The notes under the pieces were generated by a model. It was not told where the DNA came from. It ran no database searches and was given only the letters and a program-made list of their open reading frames with translations. Below are positions 60,616-64,000 of a DNA stretch of 64,000 bases, piece by piece. This DNA comes from Rhodanobacter sp. L36 (lineage in GTDB: Bacteria > Pseudomonadota > Gammaproteobacteria > Xanthomonadales > Rhodanobacteraceae): assembly GCF_009765755.1 (NCBI RefSeq), contig NZ_LMUV01000011.1, positions 1,625,444-1,689,443 on the forward strand, in the 5' to 3' direction. The translations under genes were made by a program, and so were the position numbers. Position 1 is the first letter of the stretch, and each line of letters starts with the position of its first letter.

Positions 60616-61422
60616 ATGTCAGAGCTGGCAAATATTTTTCGTCGCATGCATTCGGGTTCCGAACTGCTGCGCTTGCCCAACGCATGGGATGCGGGCAGCG
60701 CGCGATTGTTCGAAGGCCTCGGCGCGCCTGCCATCGCCACCACCAGCGCAGGCGTGGCGTGGGCGTCGGGTTATGCCGATGGCGGAAAAATGCCCGTCGA
60801 TGTGGCGATCGCTGCGGCCGTCAACATGGCGCGCGTGCTCCGCGTGCCATTGTCGGTCGACATGGAAAACGGCTATGCCGACGATCCGAAAGCAGTGGGC
60901 GAGATCATCCGGCGATTGCTCGACGCGGGCATCGCAGGCATCAACATCGAGGATGGGCAGGTAGCGCCGGCAAAGCTCGCCGCAAAGATCGAGGCGATCA
61001 AGAGCGTCGCGGCAGCGGCGGGCTCGGACATCTTCGTCAATGCACGCACGGATGTTTTTCTCTTGGGTCTCGTCGATGCGTCGAAGCGTGTCGATGAAAC
61101 GCTTGCGCGCGGCGCGATCTATCGCGATGCCGGCGCAGACGGCCTGTTCGTACCGGGTATCTGCGACGCGACACAGATCGCTGCCGTGGTGAAAAGCGTC
61201 GGCCTGCCGCTCAACGTGATGGCCTGGCCGGGGCTCGCAGCGTCGGATGCGCTGGGAAAGCTCGGCGTGCGTCGGCTCAGTGCGGGCTCGGGCATTTCGC
61301 AGATGCTCTGGGGTCAGGCGGAAAAGCTGGCGAAGGATTTTCTCGACCACGGCCGCTCCGAACCCATGGCCGAGGGCGCGATGCCGTACGCGCAGTTGCA
61401 GGCGTTGTTCGCGGAAAAGTAG
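60616..61422 (+). CDS. Isocitrate lyase/PEP mutase family protein
   Basis: This 268-residue TIM-barrel protein has the superfamily motifs: the N-terminal LLRLPNAWDAGSARLFEGLGAPAIATTSAGVAWASGY, the acidic metal site in VPLSVDMENGYADDP, GIAGINIEDGQ, and the substrate motif VNARTDVFLLG. The cysteine-containing catalytic loop of isocitrate lyase (KKCGH) is missing, so it is more like 2-methylisocitrate lyase-related or oxaloacetate/carboxy-PEP lyases with unassigned substrate. GGAGATCGAC precedes the ATG. Confidence 0.88.
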   Translation: MSELANIFRRMHSGSELLRLPNAWDAGSARLFEGLGAPAIATTSAGVAWASGYADGGKMPVDVAIAAAVNMARVLRVPLSVDMENGYADDPKAVGEIIRRLLDAGIAGINIEDGQVAPAKLAAKIEAIKSVAAAAGSDIFVNARTDVFLLGLVDASKRVDETLARGAIYRDAGADGLFVPGICDATQIAAVVKSVGLPLNVMAWPGLAASDALGKLGVRRLSAGSGISQMLWGQAEKLAKDFLDHGRSEPMAEGAMPYAQLQALFAEK

Positions 61423-61536
61423 GACGTCGCATAACGATGAAGGTTTCCTCTCCTGCTCGCAGGGAAGGGCATGCTGCGGCTTCGAAGCGCGATCCATGCG
61501 TGCTAGTGTCTGGCAAGCGGGGGGAGGCCAACGATC

Positions 61537-62196
61537 ATGCAGGCGAACGACATCAACATCGTGGTGCACGTCGGCATGGGCGCGTGCGGATTGATCGTCG
61601 GGCTGGTGCCGCTGCTGTCGTTCAAGGGCGGCAAGCTGCATCGACGCAGTGGCCGCATCTTCACCGTGTTTGCCGGCGTCGTTTTGCTTACGGCCCTGCT
61701 CGCCGATGTATCGCTCAGGCAGCCGATTGCCTTGCTTGCCGCATCGCTCTCCGCGACCTATCAATATTGGGGCAGCTTGCGCGCGCTGTATCTGCGCAAC
61801 CGCGGCCCGGGCCTGCTCGATGCCACGATGGCATGCGTCGCACTCGCGGCCTGCGCCGCGTTGTTGCATGCGATGGATAGCGGCACCGCCTCCTGGTCGC
61901 CGATGATCGGTTACTCCACCGCAGGATTCGTCAGTGCCATCGCCGTCTATGATCTCAGCCGTTCGTTCTGGTCACGCGTCTGGCTGCGCTACGCGCGTCC
62001 GCTCGATCACGGCCTGAAGATGACCGGCTGCTACTTCGCGATGCTGTCCGCCGGCGCCGGCAATCTGCTGAAACATTTTCAGCCATGGAGCCAGATCCTG
62101 CCGTCGTCGATCGGCATGTGCGTGATGGTGTTGCTGACGATTGCGTATGTGCGTCGTCGTTCCATCTCGCCAGTCATGGATGCCGGCACGATTTGA
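61537..62196 (+). CDS. DUF2306-like membrane protein
   Basis: This 219-residue protein has about six hydrophobic spans. The opening INIVVHVGMGACGLIVGLVPLLSFKGGKLHRRSGRIF contains the spaced His and 'HRRxGR' pattern of DUF2306 proteins. A second HxxxK pattern, RPLDHGLKMTGCY, lies in the third quarter. No function is known; haem or quinone binding is possible given the histidines in membrane spans. It begins 114 bases after the PEP-mutase-family gene. Confidence 0.75.
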   Translation: MQANDINIVVHVGMGACGLIVGLVPLLSFKGGKLHRRSGRIFTVFAGVVLLTALLADVSLRQPIALLAASLSATYQYWGSLRALYLRNRGPGLLDATMACVALAACAALLHAMDSGTASWSPMIGYSTAGFVSAIAVYDLSRSFWSRVWLRYARPLDHGLKMTGCYFAMLSAGAGNLLKHFQPWSQILPSSIGMCVMVLLTIAYVRRRSISPVMDAGTI

Positions 62197-62206
62197 GCAA
62201 TTCAAG

Positions 62207-62347
62207 TTATCGCGGCAAGTTCACCAGGTCTGCATCGATGCGCAGTTGGGCGTCTTTCGGTACAAGCACGAGTTCCTCCTGCCCCACGAGGGCGTAGCCG
62301 AAACGGCCACGCCAGCTCAGGTCAAGCGAAAACACGCTTACAAGCAT
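62207..62347 (-). pseudogene. Short frame that may be a gene remnant
   Basis: A 46-codon frame reads MLVSVFSLDLSWRGRFGYAL and ends PKDAQLRIDADLVNLPR. The C-terminal part has natural protein-like composition, while an in-frame stop lies 12 codons before the ATG and no ribosome site is seen. It is either a small protein or the 3' end of a deleted gene. It fills most of the gap between two rightward and leftward genes. Confidence 0.35.
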
Positions 62348-62411
62348 CGCATCGCATACATGTTGATGATCATTGCGACGTTAATCGCAGGGTTACTTCA
62401 TGTGTTGTCGA

Positions 62412-62975
62412 TCAATGGCCGCGTGCAAAAGGCGCAGACGGCGCGCTTGCCGGGCGCGCGGCGTTCTGGAACGAAGGCGTGGGCGCGTTCGAGTATGCGC
62501 GTTGGTTGACGGGCCGATAAATGCCGTGATCGTGGTTGTAGAACAGGCGCTGCCCACGGCCGAAGTCGTCGCGATTCGCCAGTGCAAGGCGGTGACCGTT
62601 GATGTTTACCCAATACCATGAGCCGTTGGGAACCGGCGAAGTGGACACGTATCCGAACCTGGCGACATAGTCGCCCTCCGAGCGCGGCGTGACCTGCAGC
62701 GCAAGGTTGATCACGAACTGGCTGCTCACTGCACGACCTTTGTACGTGGCCGGCTTGGCGATCATTTCGTCCAGGTTCTTCCGCATCAGTCGGTTGATCA
62801 CCGGAGACAGTTCAACGGCAGGAGAGGCGTCTGTGACCTGGCCCTTGGCATTCACCTGCACGAGTACGGGAAGATACCGGGGCTTGAACTCGGTGAGCGA
62901 GCCGGACGATGCCATCGCGACATTCGCACCGGTCACAAGCAAAGCGGCAACAGCCATCATGGGAAATCGTTTCAT
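62412..62975 (-). CDS. Exported protein with TonB-C-terminal-like domain
   Basis: The 187-residue protein has a signal peptide (RFPMMAVAALLVTGANVAMA). Residues about 25-100 (FKPRYLPVLVQVNAKGQVTDASPAVELSPVINRLMRKNLDEMI, SSQFVINLALQV) follow the strand-helix-strand pattern of TonB C-terminal domains, but the protein lacks the N-terminal membrane anchor and proline linker of real TonB. The tail is Ala/Pro-rich and ends FARGH. Similar stand-alone exported domains occur in xanthomonads with no known role. Confidence 0.72.
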   Translation of the reverse strand: MKRFPMMAVAALLVTGANVAMASSGSLTEFKPRYLPVLVQVNAKGQVTDASPAVELSPVINRLMRKNLDEMIAKPATYKGRAVSSQFVINLALQVTPRSEGDYVARFGYVSTSPVPNGSWYWVNINGHRLALANRDDFGRGQRLFYNHDHGIYRPVNQRAYSNAPTPSFQNAARPASAPSAPFARGH

Positions 62976-63148
62976 GGGAACCTCCGTGGATCATGGATCG
63001 ACGTCGGGGCGGCAAACCTCGGACGCAAGCGGTGCCTGCGCCGGCTCACTGTTCTCCCAAAGCGCGTCCCCGTCAATTAAAACTCTTTTCATGCAGGGCG
63101 GCCGCTTCTTCACCTGACCGTGACCTTGCGGAGTCGTCGCTATGAACG

Positions 63149-63574
63149 TCAGTCGCGAGCTTTTATCACCGTGCTCCACGCGATCAGCATGAGCAGCGCC
63201 GCTTGCAGTGGCAATCGCACGATCAGGAGCCACACCGGAATGTCGAACAGATTCGGGTGCTGGAGCATGTAGATGTTGGCCGGCGTTACCGCCACGGTCA
63301 GCGCCAACAGGCCGATGCCGGCAGCGCGACGTGTTGCGTGCCATACAACGCCGATTGCGCCGAGCAGTTCGAACACGCCGCTGACCAGCACCGTCGCGTG
63401 CGGCCACGAAATCGACGGCGGCACGATGCGCATCTCCGTCCGCGTTGCTGCGAAATGCGCGATGCCGCCGATCAGGAACCAGGCGAATACAAAACAGACG
63501 CCGGCCCTGCGGCCTGGCGTCATGTCATTCCAGCCCGTGAGCCGCAGGACAGGTGAGAGTTTGGCGTTCGACAT
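63149..63574 (-). CDS. DoxX-like small membrane protein
   Basis: The 141-residue protein has four hydrophobic segments. WFLIGGIAHFAATRTEMRIVPPSISWPHATVLVSGVFELLGAIGVV and VAVTPANIYMLQHP match the DoxX-like pattern of a P-x-N-x-x-M motif after the third span. Such proteins are often linked to membrane redox stress, and their biochemical role is unresolved. The ATG at 63574 or the internal ATG at codon 18 could each be the start. It is divergent from the last gene. Confidence 0.78.
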   Translation of the reverse strand: MSNAKLSPVLRLTGWNDMTPGRRAGVCFVFAWFLIGGIAHFAATRTEMRIVPPSISWPHATVLVSGVFELLGAIGVVWHATRRAAGIGLLALTVAVTPANIYMLQHPNLFDIPVWLLIVRLPLQAALLMLIAWSTVIKARD

Positions 63575-63749
63575 GAGCTGTGCCGCGATGAAGACGCGTT
63601 CAGGCTAACTGCGACGATGTGATGGTTCATCGACGCACGATGTGATCTTCAAGCGGAGCGTGCCTTCTCGATATGGACGCTCATCACCGCATCGCTTAAG
63701 TTGCGGACTTCGCTCACACGTCGACACGACAACTAAGGAGAACAAACGC

Positions 63750-64000
63750 ATGTTCAAGGCATCATGGATCGCTGCCGGTTTACTGCTGGCCATCGCGTCG
63801 GCATCGGCACGGCAGGCAGATACCGTGGCTGCACAAGCCACCGTTGTGCACGATAAGTCAGCGAAGCAGTTGCTGCTGGGAAATCATCGCCTGACGCTGC
63901 AATGGATCAGCTGGACGAAATTCGGTCAGGTCGAAATCACTGACTCGAACGGAAGCCTGCACATGAAAGGCGATCAGAAGAGCGACGTGAATTCCGATTA
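63750..64000 (+). CDS. Exported protein, 3' end outside the window
   Basis: The frame opens at an ATG preceded by AAGGAGAAC and reads a signal peptide (FKASWIAAGLLLAIASASA, cut near ARQADT). It then gives a small domain, QLLLGNHRLTLQWISWTKFG, then QVEITDSNGSLHMKG, and is still open at the last base (83 full codons). The visible part gives no family. It could be another small xanthomonad envelope protein. Confidence 0.75.
   Translation, partial: MFKASWIAAGLLLAIASASARQADTVAAQATVVHDKSAKQLLLGNHRLTLQWISWTKFGQVEITDSNGSLHMKGDQKSDVNSD

Overview
The window is a 64 kb piece of a GC-rich gammaproteobacterial chromosome. The gene families and codon style point to Xanthomonadales, most likely the Rhodanobacteraceae (Rhodanobacter/Dyella/Luteibacter-like). 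This is inferred from gene content, since no rRNA or tRNA gene is present. It reads as ordinary, densely packed chromosome of about 65 protein genes, with no phage, integrase, insertion sequence, CRISPR array or recognisable defence island.

Layout: 0-9 kb holds purT (cut by the left edge), an FMN glutamate-synthase-like membrane protein, a leftward group (amidase, tesB, a DUF2007-like protein, bpt), a small hydrolase overlapping rlmL, and a His/Gly-rich secreted protein. 9-16.4 kb holds the ergothioneine pair egtB-egtD, a secreted S10 carboxypeptidase, a Rieske oxygenase, a secreted FKBP and a proline-rich SH3 protein. 16.4-20.4 kb is the most coherent regulatory locus: dipZ-msrB (periplasmic methionine-sulfoxide repair) is divergent from an ECF sigma factor and its NrsF-type membrane anti-sigma, and both directions carry the same GTAACC-N16-CGAA promoter. 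20.4-28.7 kb has yajQ, flavoproteins, PhzF, a rhomboid protease, a histone-H1-like protein, a COG4324 peptidase and a cytochrome c/thioredoxin pair.

28.7-46 kb starts with a probable C-rich-loop small RNA or leader before pncB. It continues with a glutathione peroxidase, PBP4, slyD, phospholipase A1, an EF-hand protein, a YcaQ-type glycosylase, two cold-shock genes in tandem, an old yellow enzyme-pirin-Mpo1-like run, tcdA, phbB, gluQ and htpX. 46-51.5 kb has htpG, then a DUF1801 gene framed by inverted repeats beside a large double palindrome, and a LysR/aldo-keto reductase pair. 51.5-60.3 kb has a BaeSR-type two-component system followed by four exported enzymes: S41 peptidase, S53 acid peptidase, di-haem peroxidase and a phosphoesterase/phospholipase C. 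The right end holds a PEP-mutase-family protein and small membrane or exported proteins, the last cut by the window edge.

The strongest findings are the twin sigma-F-type promoters, the structured RNA before pncB, two copies of a palindromic repeat that each supply the stop codon of the gene they follow, the double palindrome at 49.35-49.44 kb, and two families of paralogous small exported proteins. I did not find a convincing new multi-gene defence or toxin system.
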